Below, piece after piece: positions 1 to 8,107 of a stretch of 64,000 bases of DNA (positions are counted from its first letter, which is position 1; every line of letters begins with the position of its first letter). A model generated the notes under the pieces. It searched no databases and was not told the DNA's origin. It worked only from the letters and a program-made list of their open reading frames with translations. Both the position numbers and the translations under genes were made by a program. The stretch lies in the NCBI GenBank assembly GCA_963834015.1, contig CAWIAG010000002.1:558001-622000 (forward strand), read 5' to 3'. Source of the stretch: FEN-1297 sp963834015 (GTDB lineage Bacteria > Bacteroidota > Ignavibacteria > Ignavibacteriales > Ignavibacteriaceae).

Positions 1-111
1 TACTAAATTTTCTGCTTCTGATGCATACAATAATTTAGATACAATAATTACAAAAGTTGAGATAACCGCAAATAAATAGGCCATTTTATTTGGAAGAATA
101 ATCTTAAACAT
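1..111 (-). CDS. BatE-like protein, N-terminal fragment
   Basis: Only the first 37 codons lie in the window; the gene runs off its left edge. The ATG (109-111) sits inside the last codons of batD, overlapping its stop by 8 bases, which suggests translational coupling. The encoded start is a hydrophobic, signal-like segment (MFKIILPNKMAYLFAVISTF) followed by SEAENLV. In Bat operons the gene after batD is usually batE, a periplasmic TPR/SH3 protein. The assignment rests on position and the signal-like N-terminus, since no TPR repeat is visible yet. Confidence 0.6.
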   Translation of the reverse strand, partial: MFKIILPNKMAYLFAVISTFVIIVSKLLYASEAENLV

Positions 112-1249
112 TTTTTTTCACCGATAAAGACTTTTCAAGTTCAATTATTACTTTTGTGAGATCATTATACATTTCATTCATAGCCGAGGCACCACCGCTG
201 CCCGGAGCAAATCTCGCATACTCGCATTTCTCGATACAAACTTTTAGGTTATTAATTAATTCGTCCTCGATATTTTTTCTCTGAAGTTCATCAACCGCCC
301 TGTCTAATGAAATTTCTGCTTTAGGAATATGAAGCTTATCTTCAAGATAGCCAAACAAAGCCTGAGATATTTCCGCATAAAATCCGGTATGGTCATTAGA
401 TTCCAAAAGAGTCTTTGCAGATTTAAATCTTGCTCTTGCAATTTTTTTTGCGCGCTGGAAGCGCAATAATTGTAAATTGCCCGCAAGTTTATCGGATCTT
501 CTTTTCCATGTTATCAACCCGCTTAATAATACTAAAGGAAGTAAAGCCGCAGTCCAAAACCCGAAACCAAATAGAATTGAATCGCCCTGCCTGGCTAAAT
601 CTCCGGCTGAAGTCTTTATGTACATAATGTCCTGACTAAGCAACTTAATCTCTTCTTTTGGATATCCCGCAACATTACTGTTTCCATTATTGGGACCTTG
701 TTGAACATCAATAAAATAAGAGGGTGTGTATAATGTAACGTACGATTTTCTTTCCGGATTATAAAAAGAAAACTGAATTGGGGGAATTTCTTTTTTACCA
801 GCATCTCTGGGAACAATTAAGTATTCAAATGTTTTGGTACCGTTTATTCTGCCAGTCCTATTAATTTGGTCTGAAGTTTTGGGATCATATTTATCAAACC
901 CCGAGGGAAGATTTATTTCCGGCATATTAAGTAATTGTATGTTACCGCTTCCTGAAATATTTATTTTCAATGTAACAGGTTCATTAGTTTTTGTGTTTAG
1001 AGAATTAATCTGAGAAGTAAGCGAGAAATCCCCTACGGCACCATTAAATGATTTAGGAACATTCTGTGTTGGAAGCGAACTTACATGTAATTTAATAGTA
1101 TTTGATTTTGCATTATAATTGACATTTTGAACACTATTAAAAAAAGGGTCGTTGAAAAAATCATCAAATAAACTACCACTAGACTTCTTTTTTTGTTGTA
1201 TTTGAACAGGAACAGCAAGTTCGAGAGGTGTTACTGAAAGTTCCCCCGC
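104..1249 (-). CDS. batD: BatD, C-terminal part (after a frameshift)
   Basis: This frame continues BatD, a large membrane-anchored periplasmic protein of the Bat system. It holds the rest of the beta-sandwich repeats (for example GELSVTPLELAVPVQIQ at its start), a single membrane helix (around FGFWTAALLPLVLLSGLITW) and a cytoplasmic tail with the helical motif KSAKTLLESNDHTGFYAEIS. It is out of frame with the N-terminal half by one base: dropping one G from the five-G run (1243-1247, read on the minus strand) gives the expected continuous sequence LFPSRGELSVTPLEL. There is no good independent start here. It is therefore either a sequencing or assembly error or a real broken gene. Confidence 0.85.
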   Translation of the reverse strand, partial: AGELSVTPLELAVPVQIQQKKKSSGSLFDDFFNDPFFNSVQNVNYNAKSNTIKLHVSSLPTQNVPKSFNGAVGDFSLTSQINSLNTKTNEPVTLKINISGSGNIQLLNMPEINLPSGFDKYDPKTSDQINRTGRINGTKTFEYLIVPRDAGKKEIPPIQFSFYNPERKSYVTLYTPSYFIDVQQGPNNGNSNVAGYPKEEIKLLSQDIMYIKTSAGDLARQGDSILFGFGFWTAALLPLVLLSGLITWKRRSDKLAGNLQLLRFQRAKKIARARFKSAKTLLESNDHTGFYAEISQALFGYLEDKLHIPKAEISLDRAVDELQRKNIEDELINNLKVCIEKCEYARFAPGSGGASAMNEMYNDLTKVIIELEKSLSVKKNV

Positions 1250-1940
1250 GCGAAGGAAAGAGAGCAACTTTTTTTAGCACTCCAACCCTATACTGTTTTC
1301 CTTTATACATTTCTGTTGAAAAGGTAATGTTGTTCGGGATACTTATTTCCTCTGCCCAGAGCCCCTCATAAGTAGGAAGTTTGGCAACCTGCATCTGGGA
1401 TGCTATATTAAGTCTTGTGTATAATTTGTAAGTAACCGTTACCTGGTCGCCCAGATCAACTTTTTCTTTATCCGCGGTTGCAAGTATAAACAAGTTATCG
1501 GCAATTTCTTTCTGAGATATTTCTGGACTACTTTGCTGTTGTGGTGAAGATTTAGGCGAGCCTTTTTCTACAGTAATAGTTAATGGTTGAGTAGAATAAG
1601 TTTTAGAGTTATAATTAATTATTGCACTTCCTATTGTAAATTTCCCAACATTTTGTGCCTGCAGATAATAAGAATAGGATCTTGATCCAGATACCGCTCC
1701 GTTAATAATCTGCATACTGGTTGACTGGTTTGGTCCTGAAAGTACCATGAATCCTTTGAAATTAGGTGGGGTAAAGCTTTTTACACCATTAATATCCTGG
1801 CCTGAAAAACTAAAAGTTACCTCAAACTGATCGGTCAGGCCCACAGTAGTGTTTTGCACAATAGCCGTAAAAGTTTGCGGGTATAATACTGCAGTATAAA
1901 TTAGAAGTAAAATAGAACTAACCACGTTTCTTCTAAACAT
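1179..1940 (-). CDS. batD: BatD, N-terminal part (before a frameshift)
   Basis: This starts at an ATG with a signal peptide (MFRRNVVSSILLLIYTAVLYPQ) and continues into the BatD beta-rich region. Typical motifs are the opening strand TVGLTDQFEVTFSFSG, SYSYYLQAQNVGKFTIG and the turn VDLGDQVTVTYKLYTR. Sense coding ends near 1247, after VLKKVALFPSR; the last roughly 22 residues (ending TKKEV) are out-of-frame translation. It lies 117 bases after batC on the same strand. BatD is proposed to act in the periplasm with the vWA proteins BatA and BatB. The rest of the gene follows in the +1-shifted frame. Confidence 0.85.
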   Translation of the reverse strand: MFRRNVVSSILLLIYTAVLYPQTFTAIVQNTTVGLTDQFEVTFSFSGQDINGVKSFTPPNFKGFMVLSGPNQSTSMQIINGAVSGSRSYSYYLQAQNVGKFTIGSAIINYNSKTYSTQPLTITVEKGSPKSSPQQQSSPEISQKEIADNLFILATADKEKVDLGDQVTVTYKLYTRLNIASQMQVAKLPTYEGLWAEEISIPNNITFSTEMYKGKQYRVGVLKKVALFPSRGGTFSNTSRTCCSCSNTTKKEV

Positions 1941-2056
1941 AATTCTAAATGAAATTTTTATTAAAAATGTATTTTCAGTATTAACAATCTAAAGACTAAT
2001 TCACTGAGCAACGGACAACCTTTAATCCAACGATTTATTCGCACTTTCAACCATTG

Positions 2057-2830
2057 TTACCAATCCTTACTTGTTTTAACAGGATTACCTTTCATTTTCC
2101 TAAGCTGTTTCTGCAAATCCTTTTCATCATTGTTTAAAGCATTAAAAATTGCCTGTGCCTGGTCTTTGGAAATTTTATTTGGCTGCTGCTGATTTTGCTG
2201 ATTCTTTTGATCATTCTTATTCTGTTGATTATTTTGCTGATCTTTATTATTCTTATTCTGATCTTTATTTTGGTCTTTATTTTGGTCTTTATTTTGGTCT
2301 TTATTCTGATCTTTATTGTCCTGGTTTTTCTTATTCTTGTCTTTATCCTTGTCATTTTTATTTTTATCGTTTTTATTCTGCTGATTTTGATTTTTCATCA
2401 TTGATAAAGCATAGGACAAATTATATTTAGTTTGATCGTCATTAGGATTAAGTTTCAATGCATTAGCATATGCACCTACACTCTCTTTATATTTTTCACC
2501 CTTGAGCAAAGCATTTCCGATATTATGATATGTTTTCGCTTTCAATTCATTTGAATTAGCTTTTGATAAAGCTGAGGAATAAGATTTAAAAGCTTCATCA
2601 TATTTACCTTCTTTATAATATGAATCACCAAGGTCAAAACTGGAATTGAAATTACCGGGTGTTTTTTGCAATCCCTTTTTGAATTCAACTTCGGAGTTTA
2701 TGTACTTTCCTTTATTATAAAGATCTACTCCGTTATTTACATTAGATCGTGCTGCCTGCGGAAACAACGAATTTCCAAATAAAAACAAAAAAAATGTCAA
2801 CAAATTTGTTAAAAAAAATATCTTTTTCAT
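2057..2830 (-). CDS. batC: BatC, TPR protein with Asn/Gln/Lys-rich linker
   Basis: This is a periplasmic TPR protein of about 257 residues. The start at 2830 (MKKIFFL) is preferred because it begins the signal peptide directly and lies 1 base after the batB stop; an ATG at 2845 would add five residues and overlap batB. After the signal peptide come about three TPR units (GVDLYNKGKYINSEVEFKKG, GDSYYKEGKYDEAFKSY, GNALLKGEKYKESVGAYANA). A long low-complexity stretch built on NKDQ follows, then a conserved-looking C-terminal helix NDEKDLQKQLRKMKG, typical of BatC. The low-complexity linker is encoded by 12-base tandem repeats. Confidence 0.88.
   Translation of the reverse strand: MKKIFFLTNLLTFFLFLFGNSLFPQAARSNVNNGVDLYNKGKYINSEVEFKKGLQKTPGNFNSSFDLGDSYYKEGKYDEAFKSYSSALSKANSNELKAKTYHNIGNALLKGEKYKESVGAYANALKLNPNDDQTKYNLSYALSMMKNQNQQNKNDKNKNDKDKDKNKKNQDNKDQNKDQNKDQNKDQNKDQNKNNKDQQNNQQNKNDQKNQQNQQQPNKISKDQAQAIFNALNNDEKDLQKQLRKMKGNPVKTSKDW
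2262..2321 (-). repeat. 12-bp tandem repeat within batC
   Basis: Five consecutive 12-base units (plus strand TCTTTATTTTGG and close variants, starting at 2262, 2274, 2286, 2298 and 2310) encode the Asn-Lys-Asp-Gln linker of BatC. The first three are identical. The unit length is a multiple of three, so changes in copy number would keep the reading frame. Confidence 0.85.
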
Positions 2831-2831
2831 T

Positions 2832-3878
2832 TTACTGTTGTACAATCCCGAATTTTTTATTTAACATTATTACAAAAGGAGATTTTCGTTCAGTCATAAA
2901 AAACTCAATAATAAGTAATATTATAGCCGGAATCAAAAAATAATAAAATCTATCCTCGTAATCAGTGACTATTTTTTCACCAAATTCGGTTTTCTTGATC
3001 CCTGACAAATCTTTGTATATCATATCAAGTTCATCCCTATCATTTGATCCTCTCATATATTGGCCGCCGGTTCCGGTGGCAATATCTTTTAACGCACTTT
3101 CATCGAGTTTTGTTAAAACCACATTACCATCCTGATCTTTTTTAAAACCGGCCGGTTGTCCCTGTTCATTGTAAATGGGTATGGGCACGCCATCCGGAGA
3201 ACCAAGTCCGATTGTGTATATTTTAATATTATTTTTCTTAGCCTCATCGATTGCATCAGACAAATTACCTTCGTGATCTTCACCATCAGTAAAGATAACC
3301 ATTACTTTCTCAGTTTTGAATGAATAACTGAATGATTTATTTGCGAGGTTTATAGCTGCAGCGATTGCAGTGCCCTGATCTGGAATAGTATTTACCCCAG
3401 CAGCTGAAAGGAATAAGTTGGCCGCAGAATAGTCCGTAGTTAATGGAAATTGCACAAAAGGTTCACCTGCAAAAACAATTAAACCAATTCTATCACCGCC
3501 TAGTTTAGCAATAAGATTAGATATTTCAAGTTTGGCTTTTTCAAGCCGGCTTGGCTTTATATCCTGGGCCTGCATACTTAATGAAACATCAAGGATAATA
3601 TATATATCTATTCCGGTCTGCTTTACATTTTCAACCTTTGTTCCAACCTGTGGATCTGCCGCTGCGATAATTAAGAATATAATAGCAGATATGATAATAC
3701 CAAAACGTACAATACTTTTATTTCTACTATATGCCGGGAAAAGTATTGTATGCAGCTTTTTTACGGCAAATTTTTCTAATAACCTGCTTTTATTTCTTAG
3801 CAAATACCAGAATACTAAGATGAAGGCCGGAATTAAGTACAAACAATATAAATATTCTATATGTGCAAATCGAAACAT
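2832..3878 (-). CDS. batB: BatB, membrane-anchored vWA protein
   Basis: A 348-residue protein with N-terminal membrane helices (residues ~8-25 and ~58-75), a von Willebrand factor A domain and a C-terminal helix (FYYFLIPAIILLIIEFF). The metal-ion-dependent adhesion site is intact: DVSLS (DxSxS) in IYIILDVSLSMQAQDIKPSR, a Thr in FPLTTDY, and the Asp of FTDGEDHEG. It lies between batA (47 bases upstream) and batC (1 base downstream) in one transcript. BatA/BatB are thought to form envelope complexes with MoxR-type ATPases; the substrate is unknown. Confidence 0.92.
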   Translation of the reverse strand: MFRFAHIEYLYCLYLIPAFILVFWYLLRNKSRLLEKFAVKKLHTILFPAYSRNKSIVRFGIIISAIIFLIIAAADPQVGTKVENVKQTGIDIYIILDVSLSMQAQDIKPSRLEKAKLEISNLIAKLGGDRIGLIVFAGEPFVQFPLTTDYSAANLFLSAAGVNTIPDQGTAIAAAINLANKSFSYSFKTEKVMVIFTDGEDHEGNLSDAIDEAKKNNIKIYTIGLGSPDGVPIPIYNEQGQPAGFKKDQDGNVVLTKLDESALKDIATGTGGQYMRGSNDRDELDMIYKDLSGIKKTEFGEKIVTDYEDRFYYFLIPAIILLIIEFFMTERKSPFVIMLNKKFGIVQQ

Positions 3879-3925
3879 AATCTTTAATAAAAATTTGATT
3901 TTATACGTTTAAAGAGAAATTCATT

Positions 3926-4921
3926 TTAAGGAATTTTTCTGAAAACAGTTTTAGATAATAATAATTCAACCAAAATCAAAATAAATCCTGCTTTAAGCCA
4001 ATCAGAAAATATTTCTGCAGCATTTCGGTAGGATGTAACTTCAATTTTAGTTTTTTCAAGTTTGTCAATTTTATTATAAATGTTATTCAGAGCAGCATTG
4101 TCGGTTGCCCGAAAAAACATTCCGCCGGTAATATCTGCAATATTCTTTAGTAAGCCTACATCAATGTCGGATGGAAGCATCTGGTACCTAACACCAAATG
4201 GTGTTTTAACCGGGTAAGGTGCCTCCCCCTCCGTCCCAACCCCAATAGTATAAACTCTTATACCATATGTTTTGGCAATATCAGCAGCAGTTAACGGATC
4301 AATTTCGCCTGCGTTATTGTCTCCATCCGTCAAAAGAATAATTACCCTACTTTTTGCTTTGCTGTCTTTAAGTCTTCCAACCGCATCAGCAATGCCGTTT
4401 CCGATAGCAGTACCGTCGGGTACCATCCCGGGATAAATTTTTCTTAACAAATTTATCAATACATTATGATCAATAGTTATCGGGCATTGTGTAAATGCTT
4501 CACGGGAAAAAACAACAAGACCAATCCTGTCATTTGGCCTGGCTTCAATAAATTTTTCAACAACATTTATAGCAGCTCCAACACGGTTTGGTTTCAAATC
4601 TTCCGAATACATACTTCCAGAAATGTCAAGCGCCATTACTATATCTATGCCTTCGGTACTAACATTTTGACCGGAAGAATAACTTTGGGGCCTTGCAAGA
4701 GCTACAATCAGAAGAGCAATTGCTAAACACCTAAGTATAATAGGAGTGTACCTTAGTCTTTCTTTCCAGTTAACCGGAATTCCATCAAAAATCTTGAGTG
4801 AAGAATATGTTATTGAGGTTTCTTTTCTCCTGCCCATTTTCCAATACCAAAAAAGCATAAGAGGAATTATAGCCAGGAAATAAAACATCCAAGGATAAAC
4901 AAATGTTACGTCACTGAACAT
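3926..4921 (-). CDS. batA: BatA, membrane-anchored vWA protein
   Basis: A vWA-domain protein of about 331 residues. I prefer the ATG at 4921 (MFSDVTFVYPWMFYFL), which begins the usual BatA N-terminal membrane segment; an in-frame start at 4945 would add eight residues. The preceding gene's stop overlaps this start by 11 bases. There are two N-terminal helices, a vWA fold with an intact MIDAS (DISGS in IDIVMALDISGSMYSED, and TDGDNNAGE), and a C-terminal helix (AGFILILVELLLSKTVF). It shares its architecture with batB just downstream, so the two are probably an old duplication. Confidence 0.92.
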   Translation of the reverse strand: MFSDVTFVYPWMFYFLAIIPLMLFWYWKMGRRKETSITYSSLKIFDGIPVNWKERLRYTPIILRCLAIALLIVALARPQSYSSGQNVSTEGIDIVMALDISGSMYSEDLKPNRVGAAINVVEKFIEARPNDRIGLVVFSREAFTQCPITIDHNVLINLLRKIYPGMVPDGTAIGNGIADAVGRLKDSKAKSRVIILLTDGDNNAGEIDPLTAADIAKTYGIRVYTIGVGTEGEAPYPVKTPFGVRYQMLPSDIDVGLLKNIADITGGMFFRATDNAALNNIYNKIDKLEKTKIEVTSYRNAAEIFSDWLKAGFILILVELLLSKTVFRKIP

Positions 4922-5864
4922 TACCGGCCTCTTCTTTTTTAGCATCAGTGAATCCGGTTATGGTTCTATTTACAATGTCTAAAGCTTGTTTCATCATTTC
5001 TTCATTTACCGAACCAAGGGGAACAAACTTTGCAAATTTTACAAGATCCGCATTTGAGAGGAAATTATATGTTGTATCTAATATTTGCTCTGTTCCTTCA
5101 CGTTTTCTTAACAGATCAACTGCTTCAGATGTAGGAAGTTCGAGGGCCGGCATATTGAATCTTTCTTCAAAATATTTACGTATTATTTCAGTAATAATCG
5201 AGTGATATTCTTTTATCTGCCCTTTCTGCCAAAGTTTTTGTTCTTGCAGATCATGTAGTGCGTTAAGCGCAATTATATATGATGGAAAAACTATTGCCTT
5301 TTTTACGGGCTGAGCAGCCATTTTTTTCTTTTGATATCTGCGATAAAAATAATAAATGAGAGCTATTATAATTATTCCAATCAGCATCCATAGTGCAATC
5401 CACCACCAATCAAGGGGTATTTTAATAGGCGCTTTTACATCTTTTATATCCGACTGCTTATCAATCTTTAAAGTCTTAATCAAAATTGTTACAGTATTTG
5501 CCAATCCAAAACTCATAGCTGTATCACCCGGAGCACTGAAAAGTACCTGAACAGGAGGCAGCGTTACCTGTGCAGAATCATAACCCGAAAGGATATATTT
5601 AAAGGTAGTGGTAATAGAATTATTCTTAGCCTGATCAACCGGTGTTTCTTTTTTAATTACGGCTAAACTGTTGAGACTATCTTTTATATCAGGCGGATAA
5701 ACTTTAAGCTCTTTATTGTGATCGACCTTAATTGTATAATATATATAATCACCAACAAGATAATCCGTCTTATCGGTTGAGGCTTTTACGGCAATGTTCT
5801 GCGCAAAAGCATTAAGAGTTAATATAAATATTAAACCTAATATAAACTTAAAATTTTTCACCAT
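4911..5864 (-). CDS. BatD-like / DUF4381-like membrane protein of the Bat operon
   Basis: A 317-residue exported membrane protein. It has a signal peptide (MVKNFKFILGLIFILTLNAFAQ), a beta-rich domain with a BatD-style opening (KASTDKTDYLVGDYIYYTIK) and one membrane helix after DWWWIALW. The basic cytoplasmic tail contains EYHSIITEIIRKYFEERF and LPTSEAVDLLR, which resembles the tails of DUF4381 and BatD proteins. It overlaps the DUF58 gene by 7 bases and batA by 11, so the operon is tightly coupled. The family call comes from pattern recognition; its role is unknown beyond its place in the Bat system. Confidence 0.75.
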   Translation of the reverse strand: MVKNFKFILGLIFILTLNAFAQNIAVKASTDKTDYLVGDYIYYTIKVDHNKELKVYPPDIKDSLNSLAVIKKETPVDQAKNNSITTTFKYILSGYDSAQVTLPPVQVLFSAPGDTAMSFGLANTVTILIKTLKIDKQSDIKDVKAPIKIPLDWWWIALWMLIGIIIIALIYYFYRRYQKKKMAAQPVKKAIVFPSYIIALNALHDLQEQKLWQKGQIKEYHSIITEIIRKYFEERFNMPALELPTSEAVDLLRKREGTEQILDTTYNFLSNADLVKFAKFVPLGSVNEEMMKQALDIVNRTITGFTDAKKEEAGNVQ

Positions 5865-6388
5865 CGTTTTTCACGCATTCTAAAAAATTGGACAAGCGGT
5901 TTGATGTAGTTCTGTCCTGTGTCAACTTCAATGCTATCTAGACGGCTTGATATAAATAAAGCTTTCCTCTTAGCAATACTCCTTTCACGCATTTGTTTAA
6001 ATAAAAACCGCATCTGTTTATTATCAGTATCGATCCATCTTTCAACTCCGCTTTCTGCATCCATAAATTTTACCAGACCCATCTGCGGTATTTCATCTTC
6101 TCTTTTATCATTCAAAACTATTCCCACTAAATCATGTTTCCTACTTACTATTCTTAATATCTTATCAAAGCCGCTATCAATAAAATCGGAAATAAGAAAT
6201 GCAATGCTTTTCTTTTTAACAGCATTATTCATATATTCAAGAGCTGCTTTTATATTTGTTGATTTTCCTTCCGGAGCAAATGAAAGGACTTCCCGTATAA
6301 TCCTAAGGACGTGCTTTCGCCCTTTTCGTGGCGGAACAAATTTTTCAATTTTATCTGTAAAAAGTATAAGTCCAACTTTATCGCTGTT
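5858..6388 (-). CDS. DUF58 protein, C-terminal part (after a frameshift)
   Basis: This frame carries the second half of a DUF58 (vWA-like) protein: NSDKVGLILFTDKIEKFVPP, then RKGRKHVLRIIREVL, SFAPEGKSTNIKAALEYM, NNAVKKKSIAFLISDF and a C-terminal basic tail (FRMREKRW). The first residues follow directly from AFSALK in the other frame if one base near 6389 is removed (CTTTAAAAGAAC on the minus strand). The first Met in frame is at 6232, in the middle of the domain, so independent translation is unlikely to give a folded protein. DUF58 proteins partner MoxR ATPases. Confidence 0.82.
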   Translation of the reverse strand, partial: NSDKVGLILFTDKIEKFVPPRKGRKHVLRIIREVLSFAPEGKSTNIKAALEYMNNAVKKKSIAFLISDFIDSGFDKILRIVSRKHDLVGIVLNDKREDEIPQMGLVKFMDAESGVERWIDTDNKQMRFLFKQMRERSIAKRKALFISSRLDSIEVDTGQNYIKPLVQFFRMREKRW

Positions 6389-6734
6389 CTTTTAAAGCAG
6401 AGAAAGCAAGTATTGCACTTAGTTCGACTGCTATCTGTTGTTTAGTTTTATCAATCGAACCAAAAATAAGTGAACCACTCAAGTCAACCATTAATATTAC
6501 AGTGAGCTCTCTTTCTTCTTCAAATATTTTAATAAAAGGATGCCCTAAACGTGCTGTCACATTCCAGTCAATACTTCTAATATCATCGCCGAATTGATAC
6601 TCCCTAACTTCGGAAAATTCCATTCCTCTCCCTTTAAATACCGAATGATATTCTCCTGAAAAGACCTGGTTGACTAATCCCTTAGTCTTTATTTCAATTT
6701 GTCTAACTTGTTTTAGAATCTCTTTAGTTAACAT
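6378..6734 (-). CDS. DUF58 protein, N-terminal part (before a frameshift)
   Basis: This begins with MLTKEILKQVRQIEIKTKGL and continues into the hallmark DUF58 segment: GEYHSVFKGRGMEFSEVREY, GDDIRSIDWNVTARLG and PFIKIFEEERELTVILMVDL. The vWA-like DLSGS follows. Translation stops at a TGA-free but out-of-frame TAA after AFSALKEQR, just where homologues read on through a KVGLILF strand. It lies 64 bases downstream of moxR, the usual arrangement. The gene as a whole (5858-6734) would encode about 290 residues without the one-base lesion. Confidence 0.85.
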   Translation of the reverse strand: MLTKEILKQVRQIEIKTKGLVNQVFSGEYHSVFKGRGMEFSEVREYQFGDDIRSIDWNVTARLGHPFIKIFEEERELTVILMVDLSGSLIFGSIDKTKQQIAVELSAILAFSALKEQR

Positions 6735-6798
6735 CTTTAAAATTTGTTTATGCTGTTTTCTGTCTACAATATTATATCAAAGCTAAGAAATTATATTC

Positions 6799-7782
6799 TT
6801 ACGGCACTTCAATTTTATTTAATATTTCCTGGATTACGATTTCGGTTGTTATTTCTTCAGCTTCCGCTTCATAACTAACGGCAATTCTATGGCGGAGTAC
6901 ATCCAGGCATATTGCCCGAACATCCTCAGGAATAACGTAACCGCGGCGCCTTATAAATGCAATGGCTTTTGCTCCAATTGCAAGATTTATCGATGCTCTT
7001 GGTGAACCACCGTAACTTATAAGATCAACTAGCTTATCCAAGCCGTAATCTTTGGGTGATCGTGTGGCGAAAACGATATCAAGAATATACTTTTCTATCT
7101 TTTCATCAATATAAACTTCCTGTACAAGGTTTCTTGCATTAAGGATATCTTTTGGAGTAATTACCTGTTGTACCAAATTGTCAGGTTCACCTACATTCTG
7201 ACGCATAATTTTTAATTCTTCATCTTTTGAGGGATAAATAATTTTGACTTTCAGCATGAACCTATCTACCTGGGCTTCGGGTAATGGATAAGTACCTTCT
7301 TGTTCAATCGGGTTTTGTGTAGCGAGAACAAGAAAAGGATCCTCCAGTTTAAAAGTTTCCTCGCCAATTGTTACTTGTCGTTCCTGCATTGCTTCAAGAA
7401 GTGCACTTTGAACTTTTGCGGGAGCTCGGTTAATTTCATCAGCCAGAATAAAATTGGCAAAGATAGGGCCTTTTCGGATATAGAAATTACCATCCCGTTG
7501 ATTATATATTTGGGTCCCGATTAAATCTGCCGGAAGCAAATCAGGAGTAAACTGAATCCTTTGAAATTTCGCTTTCATTGCTGAGGCTAGAGTTTTAATA
7601 GCCAGAGTTTTAGCCAAACCCGGAACTCCCTCAAGCAGTACATGCCCATTGCTAAGCAGCCCGATAATAAGCCGTTCTACCATAGCTTTTTGGCCAACTA
7701 TAACTTTACTGATTTCATTCATTAATATATCAATGAATGCGCTCTCCTGTTTAATTTTTTCATTTAGTGCAGTAATGTCCAA
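6799..7782 (-). CDS. moxR: MoxR-family AAA+ ATPase
   Basis: A 327-residue AAA+ ATPase of the MoxR class, first gene of the Bat operon. The Walker A motif is in LEGVPGLAKTLAIKTLA, Walker B in FILADEINRAP, followed by KVQSALLEAMQERQVTIG. Sensor 1 is in LATQNPIEQEGTYPLPEAQ, and a winged lid follows with GGSPRASINLAIGAKA. These are classic MoxR signatures. MoxR enzymes act as chaperone-like ATPases on vWA-domain partners, here DUF58, BatA and BatB encoded downstream. A promoter is expected in the 325-base gap before it. Confidence 0.95.
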   Translation of the reverse strand: MDITALNEKIKQESAFIDILMNEISKVIVGQKAMVERLIIGLLSNGHVLLEGVPGLAKTLAIKTLASAMKAKFQRIQFTPDLLPADLIGTQIYNQRDGNFYIRKGPIFANFILADEINRAPAKVQSALLEAMQERQVTIGEETFKLEDPFLVLATQNPIEQEGTYPLPEAQVDRFMLKVKIIYPSKDEELKIMRQNVGEPDNLVQQVITPKDILNARNLVQEVYIDEKIEKYILDIVFATRSPKDYGLDKLVDLISYGGSPRASINLAIGAKAIAFIRRRGYVIPEDVRAICLDVLRHRIAVSYEAEAEEITTEIVIQEILNKIEVP

Positions 7783-8107
7783 TTTTCAACCTCATCATTT
7801 TTATTAATATGATTACTCTGGAAAAGTAATATGGTTAGACGCAGCCAAACTTAAAAAGGTTGCATCGTTTTTTCAATAATAACAAAATATTTATAAAATA
7901 ATTACCAGTATATTTCTAACATTTGAATTAAACTTTACGAACATTCAATAATGTCGGGCAGCTTAATTTGTATTACTTCTATTGATGGTTATAAACATCA
8001 AGTATAAGTTTTCCCTTAATCTTCCCCTCTCCTCACAGAAATTCAATTTGACTACCGACAATCAGCGAATTATAAGGGGAGAAGTTCAGAACAACCGGAT
8101 AAAACTT
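7783..8107. other. Intergenic region upstream of the moxR-bat operon
   Basis: This 325-base AT-rich gap separates the end of the rRNA methyltransferase gene from moxR; both are on the minus strand. I see no ORF with coding character. It presumably carries the operon promoter, but I could not assign -35/-10 elements. A short inverted repeat (ATTACT/AGTAAT around 7810-7830) is too weak to name. Confidence 0.4.

Noticed and set aside
2134..2430. Several overlapping frames in both directions across the batC linker (for example Tyr/Ser- or Ile/Leu-rich readings).
   Set aside because: They come from the 12-base tandem repeats read in other frames. BatC has the signal peptide, TPRs and operon context.
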